Part shown: one piece after another, positions 20,799 to 32,169 of the stretch | How positions within the stretch are numbered: the stretch's first letter is position 1 | Layout: the number at the start of each line of letters is the position of its first letter | From: Perognathus longimembris pacificus | Taxonomy: Eukaryota; Chordata; Mammalia; Rodentia; Heteromyidae | Direction: 5' to 3' | Length of the DNA: 64,000 nucleotides | NCBI RefSeq assembly: GCF_023159225.1 | Contig: NC_063175.1 | Location: 4,729,255 to 4,793,254, forward strand | Translations under genes and position numbers: made by a program | Notes under the pieces: generated by a model | What the model was told of the DNA's origin: nothing | What the model saw: the letters and a program-made list of their open reading frames with translations, nothing else | The model's database searches: none

Positions 20799-20866
20799 CT
20801 TCCTTCCTTCCTTCCTCCCTCTCTCCCTCCCTCCCTCCCTCCCTCCCTCCCTCCCTCCCTCCCTCC
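20799..20866. repeat. (CCTT)n/(CCCT)n tract (copy 1)
   Basis: A polypyrimidine tetranucleotide run at the tail side of the antisense SINE that follows it. Presumably it evolved from the SINE's A-rich tail. Confidence 0.97.
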
Positions 20867-20883
20867 TTTTTCTTTCTGTGCTC

Positions 20884-21106
20884 GCCAGTCCTGGGGCTTG
20901 AGCTCAGGGCCTGAGGGCCAAGTTCATTTGCTCACAGCTAGTTCTCTACCAACTTGAGCCGCTGCTTCACTTGTAGCTTTTTCTTTAGTAGTTTATTGGA
21001 GGTAAGAGTCTCACAAACTTGGTTACCCAGGATGGCTTCAAACCTCAGTCCTCAGATCTCAGGCTCCTGAGTAGCTATTACACATGTGAGCCACCACCAT
21101 CCAGAT
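20884..21106 (-). mobile_element. B1-Geo composite SINE, antisense (copy 1)
   Basis: GCCAGTCCTGGGGCTTGAGC, TTCTCTACCAACTTGAGCCG, then AGTCCTCAGATCTCAGGCTC, CTGAGTAGC and ACATGTGAGCCACCACCATC. Confidence 0.9.
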
Positions 21107-21639
21107 GTTTATTTTCCAATTAGTGTAAAATTTGACTAATTCAAAGCAAGGCATAACATTAGATATTGTCTGCACAAAGAAAATGTACTTTTAAGTCTTA
21201 CCAGTGTTAATGTGACAAGTAGTCAACTCCGTGAGAACTTTCGTAATTGGAGACTGTATCTGAGCAACTTGGATATATGCAGGTCCTTTCAATATAGTGT
21301 CCCAGGAAAAGGTCTCAGGAGCAATCTCTCTCTGTGACTCGGGAACACCATTCACAGTGCACTAAAATTCATAAGGGGACAAAGAGGAATGGGAATCTAT
21401 TAACAAAACTTCATAGACTTTTTGCCAATACTCCTTGAATGTATTTAACCATTCAGAAGCCTTTGCTTATCACAAATATTTATGATGCAAGATGCACACC
21501 TCCAGTTGCAGGGTGTGCTCTGTATATTAACTATAACCAAAATTCGGGTCATTTCAACACACCCACTGGACACCTGCAACTTCACATAGTACTAGTTACT
21601 AAATATACTACATTTTTTCTTTCACATTCACTCCTGTGA
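21107..21639. other. Unassigned stretch of unit (copy 1)
   Basis: No element recognised. A 66-codon frame at 21439-21639 has no familiar motif. Confidence 0.4.
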
Positions 21640-21760
21640 TAGTTTTTAATTTTTCTTTTTATTATCTTTCAGTACTTATACAAAGAGTTAACATTCAACA
21701 AATCAGTTTTTATGTGCAATGCATGTTGAGCAATATCACTCCTTTAACTTATAAATTAGG
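21640..21760 (-). mobile_element. L1 3' UTR terminal fragment, antisense (copy 1)
   Basis: TTTCAGTACTTATACAAAGA, CAACAAATCAGTTTTTATGT and CAATGCATGTTGAGCAATAT are the reverse complement of the older L1 3' terminus seen in sense at about 30230-30340. Confidence 0.65.
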
Positions 21761-22384
21761 CACAGTAAAAAATGAATAACAACCACAAAAGAGTGCAGTA
21801 TACTGAAATAAGATTTTCAGATCACTACTTTTGAGTCTGGGGCCAATTATTAAACAAAGTAAGAGTTAGTGAAACACAAGCACTGCAATACTAATCTACT
21901 AAATTACTAAATACTAAATTACTCTATCTGATGACTGAGATGACTACGAGGTAACTGACAGGTGAGTGTGATATACTGCATGGACACTCTAGACAAAAGG
22001 ACAATTCACATCCTACGTAGCATGGAGTATAATGAAATGAGAAATTATCATACACTCAAAGCAGTGTGTAATATAAAACTTATGAATTACTCATTTCTGG
22101 AATTTTTCCATTAAATAGTTTGTAGTTGACTGTAAGTAACTGAAACATTAGAGTTAAACTAAATTGAGGCCAGTTGAGTGCCATGTGCTATGTATTTGGA
22201 ATTTTTTAACTAAAGCCTCAAGTCAAAGGCTAAGATTCATGCCCTAGCCAGACCAATTATCAGGGCCTCTTTGGAAAATCTACATTTATACAATGTAAAA
22301 GACTGAAATGAAGAACTAAACTGACATAGGCCACATACTTTATACTGTTCAACATGGAGGTTTTTAACCTTTCCATTGTTTTCT
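21761..22384. other. Unassigned stretch of unit (copy 1)
   Basis: Nothing recognised. Includes a short local duplication of CTAAATTACTAAATACTAAA near 21898-21920. Confidence 0.4.
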
Positions 22385-22504
22385 TTTTTAAATTTACTTT
22401 ATTGCTATATATAAAAGTGATGTTCAGAAGAATTACTGTTAAATAGTCAGGTAATGAGTTCATTTCCTTTTGCATAGTGTCATCCCTTCTCTCACCCTTG
22501 CTTT
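22385..22504 (-). mobile_element. L1 3' UTR fragment, antisense (copy 1)
   Basis: TTACTTTATTGCTATATATA, AGTCAGGTAATGAGTTCATT and GTGTCATCCCTTCTCTCACC parallel the antisense L1 3' end at 10685-10800. The polypyrimidine stretch at 22746-22850 beyond the SINE is probably its continuation. Confidence 0.6.
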
Positions 22505-22509
22505 TTTGG

Positions 22510-22745
22510 GGGGAAAGGGGTTGGTCATGGGTTTGAACTCAGGGCCTAGATGTTGTCCCTGAACTTTTTCACTCAAGGCTAGAGCTCTATCACTTCAAGC
22601 CTCAGTGCCACTTCCAAGTTTCTGGTGGATAAGTGGAGATAATTGCTGCATAGACTTTTCTGCTCAGGCTGACTTCAAATCCCAATCCTCAGATCTCAGC
22701 TTCTGAGTAACTAAGATTATAGGCATGAACACTTGCACATGGCTC
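22510..22745 (-). mobile_element. B1-Geo composite SINE, antisense (copy 1)
   Basis: GGGTTTGAACTCAGGGCCTA, CTCAAGGCTAGAGCTCTATC, then AATCCTCAGATCTCAGCTTC and AGATTATAGGCATGAAC. It appears to be inserted in the L1 fragment around it. Confidence 0.88.
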
Positions 22746-22904
22746 TTGTTTTATTAACTTAAAAAATTCTCTTCATTTTCTGTTATTTTCTTGCTTCTCT
22801 CTCCTTTTTCCTCCCTCCTTCTTTCTCTCTATTTCTCCTTTACTATTCTTGGTTAAAATATACAAAGGAAGGGAGAGTTCCACTCACTGAGAATACAGTA
22901 TAAA

Positions 22905-23090
22905 GGACTGGACTGGTGCTTTTTAGAAATTATCTCACTTGATCTTCAAATGAGATGTCCAGATTTCTGTTTTGAAAAAAAGGAAACTGAGAATTAGGGA
23001 ATTAGGAATTTGCTAAAATCAGACGATGAGCTCTAAGAATGGAACTCAATCATGATTTTCTATCTTTCAAAGGCCATGCTACATCTAGCC
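22905..23090 (-). repeat. MIR-family ancient SINE, antisense (copy 1)
   Basis: AATTATCTCACTTGATCTTC, AAAAAGGAAACTGAGAATTA, GAATTTGCTAAAATCAGACG and AGGCCATGCT follow the antisense MIR order well. Confidence 0.7.
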
Positions 23091-23473
23091 CCTTGTATAT
23101 TTGAGATGAAAAGGACATATGTACAGAGAAAGGCACTCTAAAAGAAGCATGGTGTAACAATAATCACAGATAATACTAATGGTTACTGAAAAAAATTCTC
23201 CATTTTGTGAACCCTTGGGAATATTAACAAGGACATAGGACTAAGGGTGGCCTTTGGGGGTGATGATGGCATTCTTTTTATATAATTGGGGGTGACAAAG
23301 GTCAATCGATTCATAATATTCACCAACATGTGTAAATAAGATTCTTGTGCTGTACTTAGTGGGAAAATTAAGAAAAATCCATTTTCTTCAAAGTACTCTT
23401 TTGTTTCAGTGTTCATATAACTAAATATTAATTTCTAAATATACATTTCCATTAAATGCAGCAGAAGGAGAAA

Positions 23474-23585
23474 GAGGAGGAGGAGGAGGAGGAGGAGGAG
23501 GAGGAGGAGAAGGAGGAGGAGGAGGAGGAGGAGGAGGAGGAGGAGGAGGAGGAGGAGGAGGAGGAGGAGGAGGAGGAGGTGGTGG
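23474..23585. repeat. (GGA)n polypurine tract (copy 1)
   Basis: Over 100 nt of GGA repeats with one AAG interruption (A at 23510), ending in a short GGT run, then a purine-rich degenerate tail to about 23646. Polypurine mirror repeats like this can form triplex or quadruplex structures. The poly-Glu and poly-Pro frames across it are artefacts of the repeat. Confidence 0.98.
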
Positions 23586-23646
23586 TGAGGGAAAGGAGGA
23601 TGAGAAGGAGGAAAGGCGATGGTGAAAGGGAAGAAGGAGAAGGAGA

Positions 23647-26204
23647 ACTGTTTTATTCTCCAACTCCTTTGCTGAAAATATATGCTTAGTACATGTTTAT
23701 CATTTTGGAAAGTAAAAGAATCTTGAATTTTACTGTAACTTGTAATTCTTCACTTTGTTCAAATATTTTTTCTTCCCTGAAAATGAGAAGATATACTATT
23801 TATTGTATATACTAAAATTCAGCACCCTGGATAGCTTAGAAAAATATTCACCTGCACAAAAAATAGTTGTTTATTAAGAAAAAATTAAAGGAAATATTTT
23901 TCCTATACAAAAACAAGTTATCTATATAATGATGCTAATGGAAAACAATACATTTCAATTTTACTCATCATTAAAAGGAAACATAATCACATTTGCCATT
24001 AGGCATTGTTTAAGTTCTGGAACTTTCCATGCATATGAATGTCAAATGGTAATATCAATTACTTTGTAATCTCTTAAAATGCAGCTGTTCTTGAATTTTT
24101 CCTGAAAGTCTCATTCTTAAACAAACAGTATATAGTCTCCTTCCTCCAGGAATTTTTAGTTTATTGGAGAAGAAAGAGAAGTAGCACATGCTTAAGTCTA
24201 TCACTGACCTATGTTATATGAGTAGTAACAAAATGTAAGATATTCCAGATATCTAACATGGGCAGATGTCAACATATGCTTTTCTAAACTCCAAAAGGTA
24301 ATGCCATAGGCACAAAAGAAAGGTAAATCATTATCAGCATCTTTTACTTAAAGAAAGCTAGAAAATATATACATATTTGGGTTTTTAAATATAAAAAGTC
24401 AATTACATTTAACTGTAAAGATATGTTAGCACTGTCCGGAAAATGTATTTATTTTCCAATGTTGCCAAAGACACAGTCATTTACACATCAAGAATCAAAG
24501 AGAGTTGCTGCAGTAGGACTATTAGGGCAGCACATTTCCTCTTTAACGTTAATAGAGTCTCATAAGATGCATATGATTTTTGTCAATTATACTTCTTAGG
24601 TCTTCTTTTGAATTTAAGGGTACTTTTTGACCTTTGTTCTACTGATACAACCCACAACATTTTCAATTTCCACCAAATTTAACTCTTCCTGACACTATGA
24701 CCAGTTTTTCAAATAATAGGTTTGACCTAATTCTTGTAACACTATTAAATTGTTGGTAGAAATATATTCACATTTTACTATTTAAAGCTCTTGATGAGAT
24801 TTGGGAATGAATGTGAGCCACTCTGTGAAAGTAGTGATCACTGAAACCTGTGTCCCCAGGCATATAGAAGAGATAACAGGAAAACATAATTCTGCTCTTG
24901 GGGAATTTAGCAAAGGAGGTTAATGACAGTCATCTGTAGAAGGCCTTAAGTTTGCACTGTTCAGAAATGGAAGAAAGTGCTACCTTATTAGACAATCACC
25001 TATACCTTCATGATTCTCCGACACTGTTGTAACCGTCAGAGAGGAATATTAAAGAATTACATAAACCTTTCCTGAACCAATTGTCAACTTGTTTACTGTA
25101 GATTAAACACTGCCACAGGCTTCTAATGGTTGGCAAGTCACACTGTGGAAAATGTCACAGGGCCTTGCTACCCTACTTGCTGTGCTCTATGGAGCAGAAA
25201 ATTAAGCCTGGCATATTTGGGGGAGGAGTTTTCGGGTTTGTAAGAATTTATAAAAATAGCCATACTTGATACATTCCAGAGTCACATTTGGAAATTAATA
25301 GCTCTGAGAAAAATAATCTAATTTTATTCCACAGGCTAAAAATCTTAGATCATTCTGATTCAAAAATCTAGCTAATAAATTTTTGGGTTAATAGATTTCT
25401 GTTTCTACTTAAAGAGATGTACAAAAATACAACAAAATATCTCTTAGCCTATAGCAGTTAAAGATAAATTGGAAAAAAAGAACTGTCTGTGCAACTATAC
25501 ACAATTATTTCAATTATTTTGATTCTCCTTGAGTAAAGATAAGTCTAAACATCTAATCATTTATCAATGTATTAGATTTCATTAAGACTAATTTAGATTT
25601 GTTGCAAAAATGTGATACTACTAAAGGCATCATTTATCTAAGTAATACAAAGCAGAAATTTATTTTGTTTTATATGTTTGTTCGAATCATTGTATGGTTT
25701 AAATAAATAATCTTCTAGTGAAGAGTTTACTTAGTCATATTTAAATGCATTTTTTCTTTGTGCCGTAAAGAACATATAGTTTGACCATAAAACCACATCT
25801 CACAGATTTCTCTGTCTCACTGAATGTTCCAATCTGGTATAAAACTATGAGACGCTAAAATGTTTAACAGAATTAGATGCTGAAAGAAAAATCTTTAAAG
25901 TTCTTTTTTCTAGAGAAGTTTATATAGCTTTGTAATTTATATCAAGATGTTTATTTGAATCACTCAAAAACATTGACCAATTTCATCAAAATGTGGATAA
26001 CCAAGTTTCTTCAATCCAAGTTTCTTTGTTACATGAAATAACAAACTGATCTATTACTTTTCTCAACCTTAAAGTGCAGAATCATATGAGTTCTAGACTC
26101 CATTTGCAATAAACATTATCAATGTATTATAAATGACAAGAATTTCTCCATGATTTCTCTTTCCTTATCCTCTTACCCTTCATGTTTACGCAGCATTATC
26201 ATTG
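23647..26204. other. 2.5 kb of unique unit DNA (copy 1)
   Basis: The longest repeat-poor stretch in the unit. No exon, RNA gene or clear repeat was recognised. A very diverged ancient repeat may lie near 24130-24230 (CTCCTTCCTCCAGGAATTTT). Conserved non-coding elements cannot be judged without alignment. Confidence 0.45.
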
Positions 26205-26310
26205 TTTTTCTTTTTATTCTTGTCTTTAAGCAGTTGTACAAAGGGGTTGCCATTTCACAATTTTCTGAATACAGTGTATCTTGATACTGACTTTCCCAGC
26301 TATGGCTTGA
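26205..26310 (-). mobile_element. L1 3' terminus fragment, antisense (copy 1)
   Basis: TTTAAGCAGTTGTACAAAGG followed by GGTTGCCATTTCACAATTTT is nearly the reverse complement of the sense L1 end at 30265-30310. Confidence 0.65.
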
Positions 26311-27437
26311 AAGGCAAGCTCTGCCTTTTAAAAACCCTATTGATCAAGCTAATAGTATTTACTTAATACCTGCTCAATGGTCCTGTTATTTAGTGTCCAA
26401 AATCTTATAGACATAAGACTTTCATCTAAAAGAGACAAATGTCCCATGATTCCTTCTTGTTTTTTTTTTTACCAAAATTACCTAACATCTGATATGTCCT
26501 TCATTGCCTAGCACACAAACAACCTCTTCTTAACTTACCTACAACTGACAACCATTTCATAAAGATTAAGGTGAAAAAAAATTCTTCTACATTCACCTAC
26601 ATCACAAAAACTCCTAACACACAGTTGGCCTGACATGCTTAAAACATACACGAATTGTTCATGGAAAGATCGTAGTCTTATTTCTTACTTGACTTAATGT
26701 TTCTCTGCCAGTAGTATTTTGTTAGATGCACGGGTAAGTTCCTAGGGAGCAAAACACTTGTGACATTTTGAGCACTGCACGTTTAAGCACTAAAGTCTTC
26801 TGTGCTAATGACAGTGCCACAACTGGATTAGAGATGTTCTTCACACACTGCTAAAAAGTCAGTACTGCACCTCAAAAGACTGTAATCAAGTACAAATTAC
26901 CAAACACAAGAGAGTGAATATATAGACAAAAATTCTTATTCTCTGCAAATTCTTCTGTTTCAAACATAGAATTTAAAAGGTTAAAGATACAAAATACAGT
27001 ATGACAAGGGTTTTAACTGTTTGTTCCCAGTCTCCAGAACTCTGCTGCTTATCTCATGTTTTGCTTGGTTTGTCTTTTCATATTCGTCCTTTTTTTTTGG
27101 TCCCAGGAGATAAGTTGGCTAGTTAATGGCAGATTTCCACTGGGCTGGGGCAGTAGTTCATGATTTCTTGACAACCACTCACCCAGAGTTGACATATTTC
27201 AAATGACCTAAAGTAGCTACATCTGTGGAGTCAAGTTATTACAAGCAACTTCGAGAGAGGGCCTCACAGTAAGCAAAGCAGGCATAACAAGCAGGATCAT
27301 TCTGGTCCCCATGAGGCTGCACCTCCATATGAGAGACAGTTGGAAGATTTGGTACATGAGCAAGGGGTAGTGAGTAGCTAGTAGTCAAGACAATACATTC
27401 TCTAAGAATTCCACTAGCAAAAAAGCTGGTGCTTAAT
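26311..27437. other. Unassigned stretch of unit (copy 1)
   Basis: No element or gene recognised. Confidence 0.4.
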
Positions 27438-27481
27438 TCTCTCTCTCTCTCCCTCTGTGTGTGTGTGTGTGTGTGTGTGTG
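27438..27481. repeat. (CT)n(GT)n compound microsatellite (copy 1)
   Basis: A CT run followed directly by a GT run. The length is identical in all three copies. Confidence 0.97.
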
Positions 27482-28367
27482 CAAATGTGTATTTGGTTCC
27501 TTTGTCTCTTTCAATTAGCTATGAAAGTCTGGTAGCAATAAGAGAAAACCTTTGTTTCTTTGTTTTGTCTTAGAAAAAAATGAGAAACTGATTTAATTTA
27601 TCTTTTAAAAGAGCATTCTGGGCTTATTTGAAGTTGAGAATTGCAGAAGAGAAAAGAGCAAAAGCAAAGACTGGAGAAACATTAGAATTCAGTACCCACT
27701 AAAAACATGGCACCACGGCATGTGAAAAGATAGCAGTGAGAACTCTGTGACTTCCTTCCATCTCACCTGAAGCAGGTCACAAAACCTTTCTGTGAGGCCC
27801 AATATAAAACAAGGAAAAGAATGTCCCTATGTCTGAAGGCACGGGAATACAGAGAAAAATCCAAATAGTCTTTACTAAGTTATTTCTGGGCTCAGATGTA
27901 GGTTTTAAGAGAAGAAAGACTATAAAGTAGCTATTGTATAACATATATGAACATATGTGTGTATGTCTAAATATATATGTATGTGAACTAAAGAAGATCA
28001 AGTTAAAAATATGAAGTGAAAGCATGATAACAGGATTTCAAGTACTACTAACACAGAAATAGTACTTATAAAACAGAAAACGGAAATCCAAGAGTTTAAA
28101 AGAATAATAACTGAAATAAATCTCCCTAGAAAAATGAATAGCATATTTGGAGCGGCAGGAGAGAGAAATAGCAAATGTAAACATAGTTCAGTAAGAACTA
28201 TATTTCTAAGAATAGAAACTAAGGAAAAAAATGAACAAGGACCTAAGAGACACTATGAAACAGTAACCTGGACAAAAGAAATGTTACAAGCAGAGAGAAG
28301 AAGACAGGAACAATTTTTTGCAGAAATGATAACTAAAAACTTTCTAAATTTGATTTTTCAAACATTT
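27482..28367. other. Unassigned stretch of unit (copy 1)
   Basis: No element recognised. Includes a short TATATG-rich patch near 27938-27985. The 92-codon frame at 28134-28412 runs into a B1 SINE and is not a convincing gene. Confidence 0.4.
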
Positions 28368-28498
28368 GTGCTGAGTGTGCTAGTACACACTTGTAATCTC
28401 AGCAATTCTTAGGAAGCCAAAGCAAGGGGAGCATAAGTTCAAGGTCAACTTGGGCTAAATGACAAACAATCTTAAAAACAGACAAGCAAAAATAAACA
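28368..28498 (+). mobile_element. B1 SINE (copy 1)
   Basis: GTGCTGAGTGTGCTAGTACA, CACTTGTAATCTCAGCAATT and TTCAAGGTCAACTTGGGCTA with an A-rich tail. B1-type order, no Geo half. Confidence 0.8.
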
Positions 28499-28604
28499 TT
28501 TTACACACATCAAAAAAAACCCACAAAGAATTTTAAGTCAAAGAAACCAAAAGAAATGAACATTTAGGTCTGGCTTTAGATACTGTGTCAGCCAAAGTGT
28601 TATT

Positions 28605-28860
28605 CCTCACTGCATAGTGGGGGAAACTGAAGAGGGTAGCCTTTGATGTTTCAAAGTGGGTCCATGGGGAAGTGATAAGGATACTTAAGGTCTTTAGGGA
28701 GAGGCCTTGTGGTTTAATCCTAGTGGCTTCATAAGCAAAGAGATACACATATATAATAGACTGGCCAGAGATAGAGCCATTCCTATATCCTGCATCTCCA
28801 GAACTGTGAATCAAGACAAGTCATTTTGTTCTTCATAGTTCTTCAGGACCTTTTATTACA
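28605..28860 (+). mobile_element. Ancient LTR remnant, MaLR-like (copy 1)
   Basis: TGGGGAAGTGATAAGGATAC, GTTTAATCCTAGTGGCTTCA, TAAGCAAAGAGA, then CATCTCCAGAACTGTGAATC follow the order of old mammalian MaLR-type LTRs (GGGAGGTGAT..., GGGATTAGTGCC TTATAA..., CCTCCAGAACTGTGAG). No internal retroviral genes nearby. Heavily decayed. Confidence 0.5.
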
Positions 28861-28996
28861 ACAACAAAAACAGATTTGCACATCTAGAATCATCAAAGTG
28901 AAATCCTAAAACAGAAAATCTTGAAAGATACATGATAAAAAATGCCTTATATACATAGAAAACATAATTAACATCTGATGTCTCATTAAAAATAGG

Positions 28997-29208
28997 GTAG
29001 GCAGGTGCACAAGACTTACAACTATAATATTAGCAACTCAGAAGGTTGAGATGTGAAGGATCGTAGTTCAAAGCCAATTAACAGAAAAATGTAAGACTGC
29101 AGTCATGGCTCAAGTGGTAGAATGCCAGCCATGAGTAAGAAATCTTACCAAGAAAACCAAGCCAAGAAAGATCACAAGGCCCAGAGCTCAAGCCCCAGTA
29201 CTGGCATA
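28997..29208 (+). mobile_element. B1-Geo composite SINE, diverged (copy 1)
   Basis: TAGCAACTCAGAAGGTTGAG and CGTAGTTCAAAGCC give the B1-like half. GCAGTCATGGCTCAAGTGGT and CAGAGCTCAAGCCCCAGTAC give the Geo-like half. Confidence 0.8.
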
Positions 29209-29730
29209 ATCATAATATTGAATAATTAACTTATTATTATAGACACTTTTTTGCAGAAAGAAAGACCAGTATGCACAAGAAGATATAGAAGACTACAAAT
29301 ATATAATATTCTTCTATTTTGAAGATAAGTACATAAAATATATATATTAAAATTCTATTGTTGATTTTATAGCAGATAAAGATATAAAAAGTATAACAGT
29401 TTAATACAAAGAATTTACAGGAATTGGATTAGTATTAGCCTGAAGTAGACTATCATGAATTAAGTTGAATATTGAAATTTGTAGAGTTAACAGTAATAAA
29501 ACAGTATAATAACACTGTAAGTTAATCAATAAAAAATAGTATTGCATACTAGAAATATTTAACACAAAAATCCAAAAGCAAGATAAGAGGAAAAGAAAAG
29601 CACAGAAAGCATGAAGACAGAGAAAACAAAATATCATTTTAATTAAATGAGTACATTATTATCAAAACTTTATTGTATTAAATTATTTAAAAGTGTTGAA
29701 GCAATCTGAGAATTGCCCCATGCTGAAACA
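29209..29730. other. Unassigned AT-rich stretch of unit (copy 1)
   Basis: Nothing recognised. Confidence 0.4.
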
Positions 29731-30342
29731 CTCACAAAATGGAATTTTACTCACCCATTAGAAAAAAATGATACTGTACAATTTGTAAAGAAATGGAAAG
29801 ACCTGGAAACAATTATGTTAAATGAAGCATGTCAGGCTCAGAGAGACAAAGAATGCATGTTTTCCCTTAAATGTGAATCCTAGATTTAGCTTATAAAACT
29901 TAAAAGTAAGTATATTGGGTGGTATGCAAGTACATACAAATGTTTTGACTTAAATATGGTAGATTGGGGGAGAACTCAAATAGTGTAATGATTAGCAAAG
30001 TTGAAGAACAACAAAATAAACGCCCAAAACCAGATACCGTTTCAAGTACCCTTTTTTCAACTCTTTTTCCTAGGGCTGGGGTAGATTCAAGTAGAAATGA
30101 GTAAAAGAGTGAAAAGGAGAAGAGGAGAATGCAGCCAAGAATTTCATGTGAATCCTACAAAGTTAAGAAGAGTAAGGGGGGAAAACAAAGAGCAAGGGAA
30201 GGGGTAGATAGGAGAGGGATGGGTGAGAATATTGAAAGGGGTGACATTGACCAACATGCATTGAATTCATAAACTGATTGTTAAATGGCAACTCCTTTGT
30301 ACAACTACTTAAAAATTTTTAAAAATTACAAATAAAAATAAG
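29731..30342 (+). mobile_element. Older L1 3' end (copy 1)
   Basis: The last ORF2 codons are recognisable (AAATGGAATTTTACTCACCC, AAGAAATGGAAAGACCTGG). A 3' UTR with a purine-rich tract (30170-30225) follows, and the terminus GGCAACTCCTTTGTACAACT has an A-rich tail. More diverged than the L1 at 17188. Confidence 0.85.
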
Positions 30343-30571
30343 CAAGATCTAACTAGTTACCATCCACTAGAAATGGATTTTAGATGTAATTCATTACTTT
30401 TTTAAATCATAAAATGAAAGTGGAAGGATAGAAATAGAATCTTATATAACTCATAAACATACAACAATAGGGGAAGTAGTTAAACAAATACAAAACAAAT
30501 AGATTTTAGTGCAAATGTTTTAGCTAGAGACAAAGAGTCATTTCATAGTGATGAAGTAATTAATTAAATGT

Positions 30572-30780
30572 GGACACTGCTGGATCAACCAGTAATCTTA
30601 CCAACTCTGGAGGCTAAGATCCATGGGATCTGAGTTCAAAGTCAGCTCAGAAAAGTCTCAGTAACTTTATTGGCAAGGTAATTAGCAAAAAGCTGGGCTG
30701 GAGGCATGGTTCACATACTAATCCACCAGCTGAGCAAGCAAGGCAAAAGAGCATGAGGCCCAATAACAAGAAAGAATAAA
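30572..30780 (+). mobile_element. B1-Geo composite SINE, highly diverged (copy 1)
   Basis: CCAACTCTGGAGGCTAAGAT and TGAGTTCAAAGTCAGCTCAG, then AAAGCTGGGCTGGAGGCATG and GCATGAGGCCCAATAAC. Order fits, identity is low. Confidence 0.6.
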
Positions 30781-31112
30781 CTTATTTAAAGAACTGAATC
30801 AATAGAATACAAGAACTATAAATAAATAACTATGAAACTTCAAAAATACATAAACAAACACTGACAAAGCCAAAATTGGAAACAGGTAAATCAACAATAG
30901 TTGGCAATCTCAATACTGTACTTTGAACAATCCATAGAACACTACACACAAAATGAAATTTTAGACGATTTGAAAGTCATTATGAACTACCATGAAGTAA
31001 CTAATGTTTATAGAATGTTCCATACCATAACATCAACAGATACATTGTTTTCAAGTTCACATGAATCATAATCCAAATGAAACTACATGTTAGACATGTT
31101 AGACACCAGAAA
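30781..31112. other. Unassigned stretch of unit (copy 1)
   Basis: Nothing recognised. Confidence 0.4.
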
Positions 31113-31197
31113 TCTGGTGTGGGGGCATGGTAGAAGTTGTAGGGTACTCGACTAACAAGGGAAAAGTCCTGATTTCAAACTTCAATACTGCCAAAAG
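31113..31197 (+). mobile_element. ID/tRNA-like SINE fragment (copy 1)
   Basis: CTGGTGTGGGGGCATGGTAG, then GATTTCAAACTTCAATACTG and CCAAAA has the spacing of a tRNA-derived ID-like head with a B-box-like TTTCAAAC. Confidence 0.5.
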
Positions 31198-31283
31198 TTA
31201 ATAAGATAGCAAAAGATTACAACTAATTATACAGTACATTCTATAACCATATGGTTTAAAAGTCAGCATCAGAAACATATGAG

Positions 31284-31538
31284 AAGCCTGGAGACAGTGG
31301 CTCATACCTGTAATCCTAAACTTCCCAGAAGGCTGAGATCTGAGGATCATGGTTCAGAGACAGCCTGGGCAGGAAAGTCCATATAACTTTTATCTTCAAT
31401 AAACTACTCAGAAAAAGCATGAAGTGGCACTGTGGTTCAAGTGGTACAGTTCTAGCCTTGAGAAAGAGACTCAAGGACAGCACCCAGGAGCCAAGTTCAA
31501 GCCCCCAGGACCAGTCAAACAAACAAAACAAAACACAC
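31284..31538 (+). mobile_element. B1-Geo composite SINE, well preserved (copy 1)
   Basis: GTGGCTCATACCTGTAATCC, GGCTGAGATCTGAGGATCAT and CAGCCTGGGCAGGAAAGTCC form the B1-like half. GAAGTGGCACTGTGGTTCAA and AGCCAAGTTCAAGCCCCCAG form the Geo half. The tail is (CAAA)n. Confidence 0.93.
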
Positions 31539-31933
31539 ATGCAGGAAATGTACAAATACTAAAAATTCAACAAAATACTTCTAAAGGATTCCCAAATCAA
31601 AAGAGAAACCACAGTAGTATTAGAACATACATACAGTTTGATATTGATGGAAAAAATACATTCTGAGCAACATATTAGGTGCTCATCCTGGTGAAAACAT
31701 AAGCGTATGCCTGTACACACCAAAAAGGCCTACTCTTTGACTCATCTAAATTATATAGCATAGCCACTGTTGTACATGTGGCCTGTTGTTGATGGAAATG
31801 TGGTTATAGTACACACAACTATATTGTTAAAATGAACACCAATGAGTGAATATTGTAGTAAAACCCATGGATATAGCTAAAGCAGTGTCAAGAAGGAAAC
31901 TGAAAAGTTGCTCTCCAACAATGGAAAAGAAGG
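31539..31933. other. Unique right end of unit (copy 1)
   Basis: No repeat recognised. It abuts the duplication junction. Confidence 0.45.
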
Positions 31934-32169
31934 ATCTTTATATATCTTTATATCTTTATATATCACCCTGCACCAAAATCAGTTCCAAATGGATCAAAGA
32001 ACTCAAAATTAAAACAGATACCCTGAAAACACTAAAAGAAGGAGTAGGAGAAACACTTGAGCTCCTTGGCACTTCCTTAATAAAGGCCCAGAAATGCTAC
32101 AGATCAAAGAAAGGTTGGACAAATGGGACTGCATCAAACTGCAGAGCTTCTGCAAGGCAAAGGACATAG
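31846..32169 (+). other. Junction-spanning chimeric open frame (1/2)
   Basis: A 107-codon frame whose first 35 or so codons come from the unit's unique right end. The rest is L1 ORF2 in frame (from about SPCTKISSKWIKELKIKTDT). It exists only because the duplication joined the two. No promoter or splice evidence. Confidence 0.3.
31934..31964. other. Tandem duplication junction 1/2
   Basis: ATCTTTATAT (31934), ATCTTTAT (31944) and ATCTTTATATATC (31952-31964) stand in series, joining the unit's unique right end to L1 ORF2. The copy-1 left edge has the motif once, preceded by G as in the junction. Short homology with slippage is visible directly. Confidence 0.9.

Larger units (their letters stand above)
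15168..31951 (+). repeat. Tandem segmental duplication unit, copy 1 (16,784 bp)
   Basis: Every landmark here recurs at +16,784 and again at +33,568. Homology begins at ATCTTTATATATC (15168-15180), because the base before it differs (G at 15167, T at 31951). L1 ORF2 continues without a break leftwards across 15168, so this edge is ancestral. The right edge is the junction at 31934-31964. Contents are listed separately. Confidence 0.97.

Noticed and set aside
23421..23689. Poly-glutamate and poly-proline proteins on opposite strands (also at 40205-40473 and 56989-57257)
   Set aside because: They are six-frame translations of the (GGA)n microsatellite, with no independent coding signal.
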